Shown here: one piece after another, positions 1 to 7,752 of the stretch | Layout: every line of letters starts with the position of its first letter | Numbering within the stretch: position 1 is the stretch's first letter | Assembly (NCBI GenBank): GCA_022072405.1 | Contig: JAJVHX010000023.1 | Location: 1-33,538 of the forward strand | Source of the DNA: Phycisphaerae bacterium | GTDB lineage: Bacteria > Planctomycetota > Phycisphaerae > UBA1845 > CAIVHJ01 | Length of the DNA stretch: 33,538 nucleotides | Direction of reading: 5' to 3' | Notes under the pieces: model-generated | Seen by the model: the letters and a program-made list of their open reading frames with translations, nothing else | Databases searched by the model: none | Told to the model about the DNA's origin: nothing | Program-made: the position numbers and the translations under genes

Positions 1-471
1 CGGGGCCAGATAGCCGCTCTGCGAACTCTGCTGAATCATCAAACCATCCATGGCCGGGTCGCTGCTCAACAGATAACTCTGCTCCTGACCTTCCAGCCAG
101 CCGCTGCCGGCAAAACTGGCATCCTGAACTTTCTTGCTGCTGTCGAAACGCAACTGGCAGAGATGCTCGTCATCCACCCGAAATTCCAGCACCCCCCAGC
201 CGCTGTCTTCCCGCACGCCGCCCAGCAGCGACTCGAACCGCCGGGCCTTGGCCGCGCCCACCGGCTCCACCTGCTGCACCCGACCCTTCGTGATCGTCAG
301 CCGATAACGCTCCTGACCATTGGCATCGAACCAGGTGTAGGGACCGTCCGCGTAAAATGCCGCCACCGCATCGGTGGTGTTGTCATTCCCGTTGCCCGAC
401 GAATGGTCATCCCCAGGCCCACCACAACCCACCAGTACACAACCCAGGAGTAATAAAATCATGTGCTTCAT
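1..471 (-). CDS. Putative lipoprotein, 3' end outside window
   Basis: The reading frame runs from an ATG at 471 to the window edge (157 codons seen, no stop). Two further in-frame ATGs lie at 480 and 462; 471 is preferred because TAGAGG lies 9 nt upstream. The N-terminus is a short hydrophobic segment ending in a lipobox L-V-G-C with Cys16, followed by a Gly/Asp/Ser/Asn-rich linker, so the product should be lipidated and exported. The rest is soluble and mixed in charge, with a stretch resembling a beta-rich periplasmic domain (F-Y-x-D-G-P-Y-T-W-F-D). I do not recognise a family. It is divergent from the gene at 727. Confidence 0.75.
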   Translation of the reverse strand, partial: MKHMILLLLGCVLVGCGGPGDDHSSGNGNDNTTDAVAAFYADGPYTWFDANGQERYRLTITKGRVQQVEPVGAAKARRFESLLGGVREDSGWGVLEFRVDDEHLCQLRFDSSKKVQDASFAGSGWLEGQEQSYLLSSDPAMDGLMIQQSSQSGYLAP

Positions 472-480
472 CGACACCAT

Positions 481-726
481 CCTCTAAAGCTGCGATATAA
501 GCGTGTTGGTCGCCACCCCAAACGCATTAGAAAGACAACACCTGGAGTAGCTGATAAAATGTATTTCGCCAGTTTCAATATAAAATAGGCTGGAAATAAT
601 ATCGTAATAATCCAGATAACTTGTTATCGCGATGGACTATTGGGAGCAGTTATCGGAGTGAAATCGCTGGGTGTTAATGACCTATAATCCTGCCTGCGTG
701 CAGACCAGACGATTAACGGATCCAGT
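481..726. promoter_or_regulatory. Divergent intergenic region with a -10-like box
   Basis: The region separates two divergent genes and is AT-rich. A perfect TATAAT lies at 683-688 on the + strand, giving a leader of about 35 nt before the ATG at 727. No convincing -35 box sits at the right distance. No gene or RNA is seen. Confidence 0.4.
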
Positions 727-1521
727 ATGACTCAACCGCCCGATCCACTGTTTGATTTACAACATCAACTTCGCGAGTTGGACAACAGCCGACCGCCAGC
801 CATCGCCACACCACAACCACCCCCGTGCTGTCAACTGACTTGTCCGAAATGCCGGCAGAAAATCACTGTATTGAATGAGCATCTGGGCGTGATGCTGGAG
901 TGTTCATTATGCGGATATCGCTTCCGCGGATCGCTGAAGTCGGAAGCCAAATTACAAGCCCGCCTGGCGGACGAAGCCTCCCTGCGAGAAACGGCCCTGC
1001 GTATGGCCGAAGATCATAACCAGGAACCTGTTTCGGAAACGAACACAGCTTCTACTAAGCTGTTTGATCATCCGACAAGTGACGACACCACTGACATAAC
1101 TCCGGATGAAGCAGTAGAGAAACAAACGAGCGCGGAACATCAAAGAAGTGATCATCGCTGGCCGTTTGATCATCGTCGCCATCCCGCCGGTTGGCCGATT
1201 CATTGGTATATGAGGTATTGGCTGGTACTGTTCGCGATAACACTTGCCAGCTGGCTGGTATTGCTTTACTGTCGAATTTCACCCCTGGGCATCGCCAGCC
1301 AGGAAATCAATATGACCCAGTATGCGCTCAGTTGGGCTCTGTTGGTATGGTCCTGGCTGTTAGCGGGTCTGACGCTGCTGAGTCTCAGCGGTGTAATCGG
1401 CGCCATCGTCTCCCACGGCAAAGGGCGTCCTCATCGCGAGGGATTTGTTTTCGGATTTTTCCTCGGACCGATCGGCTGGCTGCTGGCGGGTCAGATGCCC
1501 GATCATCCTGCTGATCACTAA
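727..1521 (+). CDS. Zinc-ribbon membrane protein of unknown function
   Basis: 264 residues. A zinc-ribbon-like knuckle pair is visible at C39-x2-C42 and C59-x2-C62, which would sit in the cytoplasm and bind one zinc ion. A charged, probably disordered linker (residues 70-150) follows, rich in Asp, Thr and His. Three hydrophobic segments come next, near residues 164-182, 199-225 and 239-257. The last contains G-P-I-G-W-L-L, a motif common in short membrane domains of unknown function in planctomycetes. It is monocistronic, with repeat-bearing spacers on its downstream side. The function cannot be named; a sensor or scaffold role is only a guess. Confidence 0.8.
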   Translation: MTQPPDPLFDLQHQLRELDNSRPPAIATPQPPPCCQLTCPKCRQKITVLNEHLGVMLECSLCGYRFRGSLKSEAKLQARLADEASLRETALRMAEDHNQEPVSETNTASTKLFDHPTSDDTTDITPDEAVEKQTSAEHQRSDHRWPFDHRRHPAGWPIHWYMRYWLVLFAITLASWLVLLYCRISPLGIASQEINMTQYALSWALLVWSWLLAGLTLLSLSGVIGAIVSHGKGRPHREGFVFGFFLGPIGWLLAGQMPDHPADH

Positions 1522-1585
1522 CTACGGGTGGAGCAGCGATCATCATCACAGCAGTTCAGCAGACCAACTATTACAAATATCATCA

Positions 1586-1672
1586 GGTACTGGTCTATTT
1601 TGGAAGGTATACTCATTTTCAGAACCAAAACCGCTCCCTTACGGTCGCGGCTCTGTATAACCGACCAGTACC
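1586..1672. repeat. REP-like element flanked by inverted arms
   Basis: The arms GGTACTGGTC (1586-1595) and GACCAGTACC (1663-1672) are perfect inverted repeats. Between them, at 1634-1653, lies a 20-nt core CTCCCTTACGGTCGCGGCTC, which can pair through CCGC/GCGG. The same core, also between GGTACTGGT-type arms, recurs at 22612-22701. This resembles a REP/MITE-type non-autonomous element. No transposase of the RAYT type is in the window. Confidence 0.7.
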
Positions 1673-1694
1673 TATCATCAAGGTAGAGTATTTC

Positions 1695-1717
1695 CAGAAT
1701 TGAAATTCTGCTATACT
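1695..1717 (+). promoter_or_regulatory. Palindrome next to a -10-like box before the oxidase operon
   Basis: CAGAATT-GA-AATTCTG (1695-1710) is a perfect 7-bp inverted repeat with a 2-nt centre. It abuts TATACT (1712-1717), a plausible -10 box. A regulator bound here would block RNA polymerase. No known operator consensus (FNR, Fur, Rex) fits it. The leader to the GTG at 1783 would be about 60 nt. Confidence 0.45.
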
Positions 1718-1782
1718 ATCCGGTTTCTGCGATAAAAGTATTTTCCACGCAAATCTGCCAGCCGCTACAGGAGTGCACAGTA

Positions 1783-3201
1783 GTGGAACTTCCCTATTAT
1801 CCCATCAACGATTTCGGACCGGTAATGAAAGGCCTGGTCATCGGCGGGCTGGGAATATTCCATGTCTTTCTCGCTCAGTTTGCCATCGGCGGGGGCATGC
1901 TGATGTGTTATTTTCAATGGCTGGCTGCAGAGCGCCGCCACGCACTCGCCCGACAGTTCGTCAGCAGTTATTTCCAATACCTGGTCCTGTTCAGCTTCGT
2001 ACTGGGCGCGCTTACCGGCGTGGCGATGTGGTTTACCACCATCCAACTCAGCCCGCGAACCATCGGCCTGATGGTCGATCAATTTCACTGGATATGGGCG
2101 ACGGAGTGGACCTTTTTCGTCGTTGAGGTAGTATCCGGCTACGCCTTCTATCGCTACAGTGCCCAGCTGGATGATCGCTCCCGGATGCGCTTGCTGCAAT
2201 TCTACACCGTGGCCGCCTGGGGCAGCCTGTTCTGGATCAACGGCATCCTCTCGTGGCAGCTAACCCCGGGGACGTGGTCCATCGAGCAACCGCAGCTGTG
2301 GGGCGGATTTTTCAACGCCAGTTTCTGGCCTTCGCTGTTGTTCCGAACCGTCTCCAGCATGGCGACGGCGGCACTGGTGGCCTGCGTGGTCATCAACACC
2401 ATGCCCAATGCATCCCGCGATCAACGCAAAGAATTGATCAACAAAACCGCTAATTTCATGATCCCCATGGTACTGATGCCGCTGTTGGGTGCCTGGTATC
2501 TGGCGGTATTTCCGGATGACAGCCGCAGCTGGGTGCTGGGCGGCAGTCCGGCTATGAGCCTGTTCATGGGTATCACCATCGGGGCATCGCTGCTGATCGG
2601 CTGTTATGCACTGATCGGTCTATTCTTCCAGAAATTGTATATCAATGGCGCCACCGCCACGCTGCTTTGTGCGTTGGCCTTTGGCGCCACCGCAGGTGCT
2701 GAATTCGTCCGTGAAGGAGTTCGAAAGCCCTACACGATTCGCAACACGCTACTCTCTAATTCGATCACCCCGCAGGAAGTTGCCCATCTGCGGCAGATTG
2801 GTTCAGTGACCAACGATCCTTATCCGCTGCGGGGAGCTGAGCAACTGCCGACTGAACAATTGCGGCTGGGTGCACGCGTGTATCGTTTTCAGTGCAGCAT
2901 CTGCCATACCCCATCGGGAGTGAATGGGCTGACGCATCTGACCGGCAGCTGGAACGGAGAGCAGAAGCGATTGATGATTGCCCAGTTACAGATGACCAAA
3001 CCCTTCATGCCCCCCTTCGCTGGAAACGCTGAAGAGCTGGAGGCGCTGGTACAGTATCTGGAGTGGTTGTCGGCTGACCGCCCGCCACAATGGCCGACCC
3101 GTCACGATCCACAAATACTGCAGCAGATCAACGAGTGGCTGATTGAAGCCGGAACCGCTACCGCCGTCGATAAGGCTGCTGGTAGAGGCCCTGCGGAGTA
3201 G
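1783..3201 (+). CDS. Cytochrome bd-type oxidase subunit I fused to a cytochrome c domain
   Basis: 472 residues. The start is a GTG with AGGAG 9 nt upstream. Residues 1 to about 330 form a CydA-like membrane domain with a candidate haem-b ligand His27 in G-I-F-H-V-F, T-G-V-A-M-W-F and an acidic helix W-A-T-E-W-T-F-F. The C-terminal part, on the outer face, carries a haem-c site C371-S-I-C374-H375 and an axial Met409 in F-M-P-P-F. The long quinol-binding Q-loop of classical CydA is absent. This combination matches the OR-C branch of the bd superfamily, which carries cytochrome c domains, so the electron donor may differ from classical quinol oxidases. The partner subunit follows 4 nt downstream. 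Oxygen reduction is inferred from family only. Confidence 0.85.
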   Translation: MELPYYPINDFGPVMKGLVIGGLGIFHVFLAQFAIGGGMLMCYFQWLAAERRHALARQFVSSYFQYLVLFSFVLGALTGVAMWFTTIQLSPRTIGLMVDQFHWIWATEWTFFVVEVVSGYAFYRYSAQLDDRSRMRLLQFYTVAAWGSLFWINGILSWQLTPGTWSIEQPQLWGGFFNASFWPSLLFRTVSSMATAALVACVVINTMPNASRDQRKELINKTANFMIPMVLMPLLGAWYLAVFPDDSRSWVLGGSPAMSLFMGITIGASLLIGCYALIGLFFQKLYINGATATLLCALAFGATAGAEFVREGVRKPYTIRNTLLSNSITPQEVAHLRQIGSVTNDPYPLRGAEQLPTEQLRLGARVYRFQCSICHTPSGVNGLTHLTGSWNGEQKRLMIAQLQMTKPFMPPFAGNAEELEALVQYLEWLSADRPPQWPTRHDPQILQQINEWLIEAGTATAVDKAAGRGPAE

Positions 3202-3205
3202 TCCT

Positions 3206-4309
3206 ATGGATCGCATCTTTCCAACTGGTTTCCCGCTGCCGACCGCATTTTATCTCACGGTCTATATGATCACGCTGGTGATTCATGTGCTGTTCATGAA
3301 TTACGTGCTGGCCGGCAGTGCGTTTGTGGCGGTGAGCAGCCTGTTTCGTCCGAAAGCCATCGGCCCGCAACTGCCGGGAACGATTAACGGCGTGTTGCGT
3401 GACTGGCTGCCGTTCGCTCTCGGTATGACCATCACCGCCGGTGTCGCTCCGCTGCTCTTTGTGCAGATTCTCTATAAAAAATCATATTACACCGCCAATC
3501 TGCTGCTCTTTCACCGCTGGATGTCGATATTGCCGGTGCTCATCTTGGGCTTTTATCTGTTGTACCTGATCAAGCGGATACGTTTTAATCAATGGTCCTT
3601 GGGGCGGCGCCGGCTGGTGGTGATCGGAGCATTTCTCTGTTTCGGATTTACCGCCTATTCCTGGACGGAAAATCATCTGCTCTCGCTGGAGTCCACCACC
3701 ACCTGGACGGACTTGTATGCACGAGAGCAAATGCACTATTTTCATCCGGTGCTGATTCCCCGCCTGCTCTTATGGGCATTGGGTTCGGTACCCACCATGC
3801 TGCTGGGGGTCGCCTGGCAACTGTGGTTTTACCAGCGGCGTATTGGTCCGATTCAGGTCCGGCCGCTGCAGATTAGCTGGCTGGCATTAGTCGGGATTAT
3901 CCTGAGTCTGATCTGCGGTGGAATTTATTACGGACTGGTCGACGATGCGACCCGCCAGCAATTCACTCAACCACTCACCTCAACCTACCTGCTGCTCGCT
4001 CTGGTCGGGCTGGGGTTGCAGTTTGGCGGCTGGGCTTTGCAGGCCGCCAGTACGAAACTACAACAGCGATGGCTGATTCTGGCTTCAATCGGACTATTGA
4101 TCACCCTGCTCTGCATGACGGTGGTGCGGGAATCGGCCCGGCTGGTGCGTATTGATATTACCAGTCTTTACGAACAACATGCCCAGCTCTATAAGACGGG
4201 TGGATTTTTCCTGTTTTTAGCCTTTTTCCTGCTGATGGTATTGGTGGTGGCATGGATTATCTTCCTGATCCGGCGGAATCTGCGCGTACTGGCCCATCAT
4301 CAACCCTGA
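3206..4309 (+). CDS. Cytochrome bd-type oxidase subunit II-like membrane protein
   Basis: 367 residues. The ATG at 3206 is chosen because GCGGAG lies 7 nt upstream and because a longer frame would run back into the preceding gene. The protein is almost entirely hydrophobic, with about eight or nine membrane segments. The motif G-V-A-P-L-L-F-V-Q-I-L-Y in the third segment is typical of the subunit that accompanies haem-c-bearing bd-like oxidases. It lies 4 nt after subunit I, so the two are surely co-transcribed and form one complex. Sequence similarity to classical CydB is not evident by eye, so the assignment rests on context and topology. No cydCD-like genes are nearby. Confidence 0.75.
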   Translation: MDRIFPTGFPLPTAFYLTVYMITLVIHVLFMNYVLAGSAFVAVSSLFRPKAIGPQLPGTINGVLRDWLPFALGMTITAGVAPLLFVQILYKKSYYTANLLLFHRWMSILPVLILGFYLLYLIKRIRFNQWSLGRRRLVVIGAFLCFGFTAYSWTENHLLSLESTTTWTDLYAREQMHYFHPVLIPRLLLWALGSVPTMLLGVAWQLWFYQRRIGPIQVRPLQISWLALVGIILSLICGGIYYGLVDDATRQQFTQPLTSTYLLLALVGLGLQFGGWALQAASTKLQQRWLILASIGLLITLLCMTVVRESARLVRIDITSLYEQHAQLYKTGGFFLFLAFFLLMVLVVAWIIFLIRRNLRVLAHHQP

Positions 4310-4448
4310 CTAACAAAAAGAGGACTGCCTCCGGGTCCGACGCCAGGAATATCACAATTTCGGCCCATTATTTGCGTCCAGCCACTAGACAACGGCCAAA
4401 GGGTAATTAAACTGAGGGGCTGTCGTGGGATGGTGCGCGGAGCCAGTA

Positions 4449-5135
4449 ATGTCTAAAAAGGTCGAAAACGAAGGAGTAGTTGAAGCGCCACAAGAAGATA
4501 AGGTGGAAGGGGGTGCTCCCGGCAGTAAGGAACCACCGCCTTTCAAGTGGAAGCTGGTGGGTCACCGCGATGGTTATAACGTCATCCTGCTGAAAGCGGT
4601 CGAGAAAAAAGATGCTGAATCAGCCCTGGTGAACCTCAATGAACAGGGCTACTACCAGGATCTGCAGATCTACCCGATCGAGGCCAAGATCGCCAATCCC
4701 AAACTCGAAGAATTACGCCAGGCGGAAGAACGCGAAGCCGAAAAAGAACGGCTGATTCGCGAGCAGGAACGCAAACTGAAAGAAGCTCAGAAGGAAAAAG
4801 AACGGTTGCAGAAAGAACGGGAACGCGAAGCGGCCCGCCGCGAAAAAGAGCGACTCCGCCTGATCCGTGAAAAGGAGAAGGAAAAAGAGCGGCTGCGCAA
4901 GGAAAAGGAACGGCAGAAACTGCAATTGCAGAAACAGCGCGAGCAGGAACAGAAAAAGCGGGAAGCCGAAAAGCTCAAACGCCAGGCCCAGTTGGAAAAA
5001 GATCGACAGGCCAAAGCCCGGGCTGCCGCCCAGAAGAGCAAGCCTAAAATCGCCAAGCCCAAAAAAGCATCCAAGCCGGCGACTAAATCAGCTGCCAAGA
5101 AACGCCCCGATAAAAAGAAGCCACGCAAACGCTAA
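4449..5135 (+). CDS. Highly charged coiled-coil protein with Lys/Pro/Ala tail
   Basis: 228 residues from an ATG with GGAG 6 nt upstream; a GTG at 4425 in the same frame is less likely. Residues about 33-78 form a compact region (F-K-W-K-L-V-G-H, then A-L-V-N-L-N-E-Q-G-Y-Y). Residues about 85-195 are an uninterrupted Glu/Lys/Arg/Gln helix that should be a long coiled coil or single alpha-helix. The last 35 residues are Lys/Ala/Pro-rich, like histone H1 or TolA tails. No signal peptide or membrane segment is seen, so it is probably cytoplasmic and could bind nucleic acid. The function is unknown. Confidence 0.75.
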   Translation: MSKKVENEGVVEAPQEDKVEGGAPGSKEPPPFKWKLVGHRDGYNVILLKAVEKKDAESALVNLNEQGYYQDLQIYPIEAKIANPKLEELRQAEEREAEKERLIREQERKLKEAQKEKERLQKEREREAARREKERLRLIREKEKEKERLRKEKERQKLQLQKQREQEQKKREAEKLKRQAQLEKDRQAKARAAAQKSKPKIAKPKKASKPATKSAAKKRPDKKKPRKR

Positions 5136-5203
5136 AGCTGCTTGAGTTTTTATGTACCGGATTGTCAGGCGCCCGTGCTGTATCGGCAGTGATAATACAC
5201 CAA

Positions 5204-5220
5204 ACGGCTCTCAGAGCCGT
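5204..5220. repeat. Perfect short hairpin between convergent genes
   Basis: ACGGCTC-TCA-GAGCCGT forms a perfect 7-bp stem with a 3-nt loop between two convergent genes. The same hairpin, with small changes, occurs at 30808-30823 and in decayed form near 12690-12706. It belongs to a dispersed repeat family and may also help terminate transcription, though no T-run follows on either strand. The rest of 5136-5380 holds no gene. Confidence 0.6.
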
Positions 5221-5380
5221 AGCACACAGACGGTACCGTTACCGTTTAATCGCGCGGGGCATCATCATTTTTCCTCTATGGTTCACAGAGCCGCTGGCTT
5301 GAGTCTGCGCAGGGGCCGGATAGGGTGATCTCTCGTGTTGGTTGCAGTTCGATAGTTAACAGAAACCAGGCCGTCAAGGG

Positions 5381-6637
5381 TCAGGGATGGCGTTTAATCA
5401 ATACGGCGGTGAGATCGTCCAGCTGGGGTTGACCGGCACCGAACTTCTGCACTTCCTCATGCAGGGCGTGAATCATCTCGATACAGGGTTGGCGTTTATG
5501 TTGATGGATCACCGCCATCGTCCGCGCGGTGCCGAATTGCTCACCCCCGGCGCGCTGCCACTCCATGAATCCATCCGTCACCATGAGGAATATATCACCC
5601 GGAGCCATCGGCAGGATCGTGACGGAGATCGGAGGCAATTCCGGTACGATACCAAGCGGCAGAGTCGTTGCCGCGATTTCCTGATACTCGCCGGTTGCGG
5701 CCTGATAGAACAACAGCGGGCCGTGACCGCCGCTGATAAAGCGCACCTCGTGCCGACGCGAATCCAGCAACGCAAAACAAACGGTTACGAATCGTCCGTC
5801 ATGCAGATCTTCCGAGAGAATTGAGTTAGTACGGTTGAAGATGGGGACCAGTTCGTCCGTCGTGGAAGCCAGTGCCCGGATCACTGCCCGACATCCCGCC
5901 ACCATCAATGCGGGTCCGATCCCATGGCCGGTCGCATCGGCCACCAGTAAGCCCAGATGACCCCCCGCAGTGGGAATAAAATCAAAGGCATCGCCGCCGG
6001 TCTGATCCGCGGGCTTGTTCCACCCGGCGACATCATAGCCCGCCACCTGCGGAGCCGTTTCCGGCAGGCAACCGCGTTGAATCTCCCGCGCCAAGTCCAG
6101 ATCGCGCTCCAGCCGCTGCTTCTCCGCATGCTCCTGCAGCAGAAAATGACGTTGGATCGCCACACCGGCGAGGGCGCTCAGCGTTTCTGCCAGATGAATA
6201 TCATCATTGCTGAATGGACCGGCATGCTTGTTGAGCAACTGCAAAACGCCGACCAACTGACCCTCAAAACCCGTCATCGCCAAGGCCAGCAGATTCCGCG
6301 TGCGGAAGCCGGTGGCACGATCCACCTGCGGATTAAATCGCGGATCACTGTACGCATCGGGCACATTCACCGGCCGAAGGGTCAGGGCGGCTTCGCCGGC
6401 GATCCCTTTGCTGGCGGGAAATCGCAGGTCGGCCGCTCCCGTCGCGACCTTGCTGTACAACTCATGAGTCGAGCGGTCATATAAAAAAACCGTGACCCGC
6501 TCACAGGCCAGCACCTGCAGGGCGGCCTGCTCAATACGCTTCAGCAGCGGCACCAGGTCGAGCGTAGCCCCCAGCTGGCGCGACACATCCAGCAGCAGTG
6601 TGAGGTCTTCAATCTGCTTGTGCAGAAAATCGCTCAT
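5381..6637 (-). CDS. GAF domain plus SpoIIE/RsbU-type PP2C phosphatase
   Basis: 418 residues. A GAF domain spans about residues 20-160 (L-L-D-V-S-R-Q-L-G-A-T-L-D at its start). A short linker helix (E-R-D-L-D-L-A-R-E-I-Q) is typical of the RsbU output module. The PP2C-SIG domain spans about 195-415, with metal-binding aspartates in G-G-D-A-F-D, D-A-T-G-H-G, V-T-D-G and D-D-L-T-A-V. It should dephosphorylate a serine on an anti-anti-sigma-type partner in response to a small ligand bound by GAF. No anti-sigma or STAS gene is adjacent. GAGGTAGGG lies directly before the ATG. It is soluble, with no membrane segment. Confidence 0.93.
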   Translation of the reverse strand: MSDFLHKQIEDLTLLLDVSRQLGATLDLVPLLKRIEQAALQVLACERVTVFLYDRSTHELYSKVATGAADLRFPASKGIAGEAALTLRPVNVPDAYSDPRFNPQVDRATGFRTRNLLALAMTGFEGQLVGVLQLLNKHAGPFSNDDIHLAETLSALAGVAIQRHFLLQEHAEKQRLERDLDLAREIQRGCLPETAPQVAGYDVAGWNKPADQTGGDAFDFIPTAGGHLGLLVADATGHGIGPALMVAGCRAVIRALASTTDELVPIFNRTNSILSEDLHDGRFVTVCFALLDSRRHEVRFISGGHGPLLFYQAATGEYQEIAATTLPLGIVPELPPISVTILPMAPGDIFLMVTDGFMEWQRAGGEQFGTARTMAVIHQHKRQPCIEMIHALHEEVQKFGAGQPQLDDLTAVLIKRHP

Positions 6638-6664
6638 CCCTACCTCATAACGCTCCGACCCTGC

Positions 6665-7333
6665 CTAAGCTACCGTCCCTATGGTAACAAATGCCGGGAA
6701 AAAAAGGTTGAATTTCCGCTGCCGGATTTCCCGGAAACCGGCCTGTTCAAATAAATGGCGCATTTGCGCCCAGGGAACATGATAAACAGCCTTTTCAATG
6801 CGCGTGATGATCACGTCAAAAATGACCCAGCCGACTACATTATCCCGGAAACCATCAATGATCATCAATTGACCGCCGGGACGCAAGAGCCGATACATTT
6901 CCCGCACCACCGCTGCCTGATGGGGATAATGATGAAATGAGTTGCCGCAACTGATCAGATCAAACGAACCATCCGCAAAGGGAAGATGCTCGCTGTCGCC
7001 ATGGACAAAACCCCAGCCGCCCTCCGGATGGGTGTGATGCATTTTGGTTCGGGCCTGCTGGCACATTTCCAGTGCATAATCCAGCCCGATCACATAGTTG
7101 GCATCCAGGTTGGATTGCCGCGCCATCTGCTGCAACGTTCCCGTTCCACAACCGATGTCGAGCCAGTCGAGCGGTCGTAGCCGGCTTGCCGACCAGCGAG
7201 CCGCTTCTTCCAGAAAGGTGAGATACGTAGGCCGAAATAAAAAATAGTGCAACAGCGACCGGTCATATTCCTTGGCCCAGTCATCGAATTCCCGTCGGGC
7301 GAGTTGTTTGGTCAGTTGCGCCGGTTTGGTCAT
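6665..7333 (-). CDS. SAM-dependent class I methyltransferase
   Basis: 222 residues from the ATG at 7333. A longer TTG frame to 7393 would begin inside the terminator of the upstream gene, so it is rejected. Motif I is L-D-I-G-C-G-T-G (residues 58-65). Motif II is an acidic loop at G-L-D-Y-A, and L-L-R-P-G-G-Q-L-M-I-I-D is the post-motif strand. This is the UbiE/Methyltransf_11 layout. The substrate cannot be told. TATAGT lies 6 nt before the ATG, so the mRNA may be leaderless. The gene ends 27 nt before the phosphatase gene start and could be co-transcribed with it. Confidence 0.88.
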   Translation of the reverse strand: MTKPAQLTKQLARREFDDWAKEYDRSLLHYFLFRPTYLTFLEEAARWSASRLRPLDWLDIGCGTGTLQQMARQSNLDANYVIGLDYALEMCQQARTKMHHTHPEGGWGFVHGDSEHLPFADGSFDLISCGNSFHHYPHQAAVVREMYRLLRPGGQLMIIDGFRDNVVGWVIFDVIITRIEKAVYHVPWAQMRHLFEQAGFREIRQRKFNLFFPAFVTIGTVA

Positions 7334-7339
7334 ACGGAT

Positions 7340-7345
7340 ACTATA
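7340..7345 (-). promoter_or_regulatory. -10-like box, possible leaderless start
   Basis: TATAGT on the - strand ends 6 nt before the methyltransferase ATG, with no Shine-Dalgarno sequence. The mnmA start has the same arrangement. No good -35 box was found. Confidence 0.35.
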
Positions 7346-7391
7346 ATCGGTCGAGGCGCTGCTGGCGCTAGGGGCTGGAAAATTGATCCAC

Positions 7392-7421
7392 AAAAAAAGG
7401 CTACATCAAGGCGATGTAGCC
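7392..7421 (-). terminator. Rho-independent terminator of the flgM-like gene
   Basis: On the - strand a perfect 9-bp stem GGCTACATC/GATGTAGCC with a 5-nt loop is followed by seven T residues. It sits just after the stop of the anti-sigma-factor gene, which is therefore transcribed separately from the methyltransferase. Confidence 0.92.
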
Positions 7422-7452
7422 TGAATCAGTCGTCAGTGACCCGTCTGGATCG

Positions 7453-7752
7453 TTAACCGTTCAGTTCCTGCCAGATCCGATCCACAGTACCCGCCAGGCG
7501 TTCGCGGATGAATTTATCTTCATTCTCCGACAGCTGGCGACGGATATCCGCAACTTTTTCAGCACGGACATCGGACTGGTTTTGACTCAGGCTGAGCATT
7601 TGCGATAACTCGGAAATTTCCACACGATCTTCAATAGCCGGTACGGACGATGCACTGTTCGTCGAACTTTTGGTTCGGCTGGTTGGTGTGGTTGTGTTCG
7701 CGGCAATCAAGCGCTCTACGGCACCGGGCTGAACTTCACTGATGCGATTCAT
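7453..7752 (-). CDS. flgM: FlgM-type anti-sigma-28 factor
   Basis: 99 residues. The ATG at 7752 has GAGGAG 6 nt upstream; an in-frame extension to 7785 lacks this signal. The N-terminal half is Ser/Thr-rich and probably disordered. The C-terminal half has the FlgM pattern: D-R-V-E-I-S (42-47), then R-A-E-K-V-A-D-I-R-R (63-72), then a final helix. FlgM binds FliA (sigma-28) in the cytoplasm and is exported through the flagellar hook-basal body to release late flagellar genes. No other flagellar gene is in the window, so this is a solitary copy with its own terminator. It implies that the organism has flagella. Confidence 0.82.
   Translation of the reverse strand: MNRISEVQPGAVERLIAANTTTPTSRTKSSTNSASSVPAIEDRVEISELSQMLSLSQNQSDVRAEKVADIRRQLSENEDKFIRERLAGTVDRIWQELNG

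Noticed and set aside
163..453. A + strand gene at the left edge
   Set aside because: The - strand frame across the same bases has a lipoprotein signal and a ribosome-binding site; the + strand peptide is Pro/His/Arg-rich and looks like a shadow.
1445..1660. Small gene ending in P-L-P-Y-G-R-G-S-V
   Set aside because: The C-terminal part is a translation of the REP-like core and the rest overlaps another gene.
4713..5128. Phe/Ser-rich - strand ORFs inside the charged-coil gene
   Set aside because: They are antisense translations of Lys/Glu codons and have no ribosome-binding sites.
5204..5220. Rho-independent terminator between convergent genes
   Set aside because: The stem is perfect but no T-run follows on either strand, and the sequence belongs to a dispersed repeat family.
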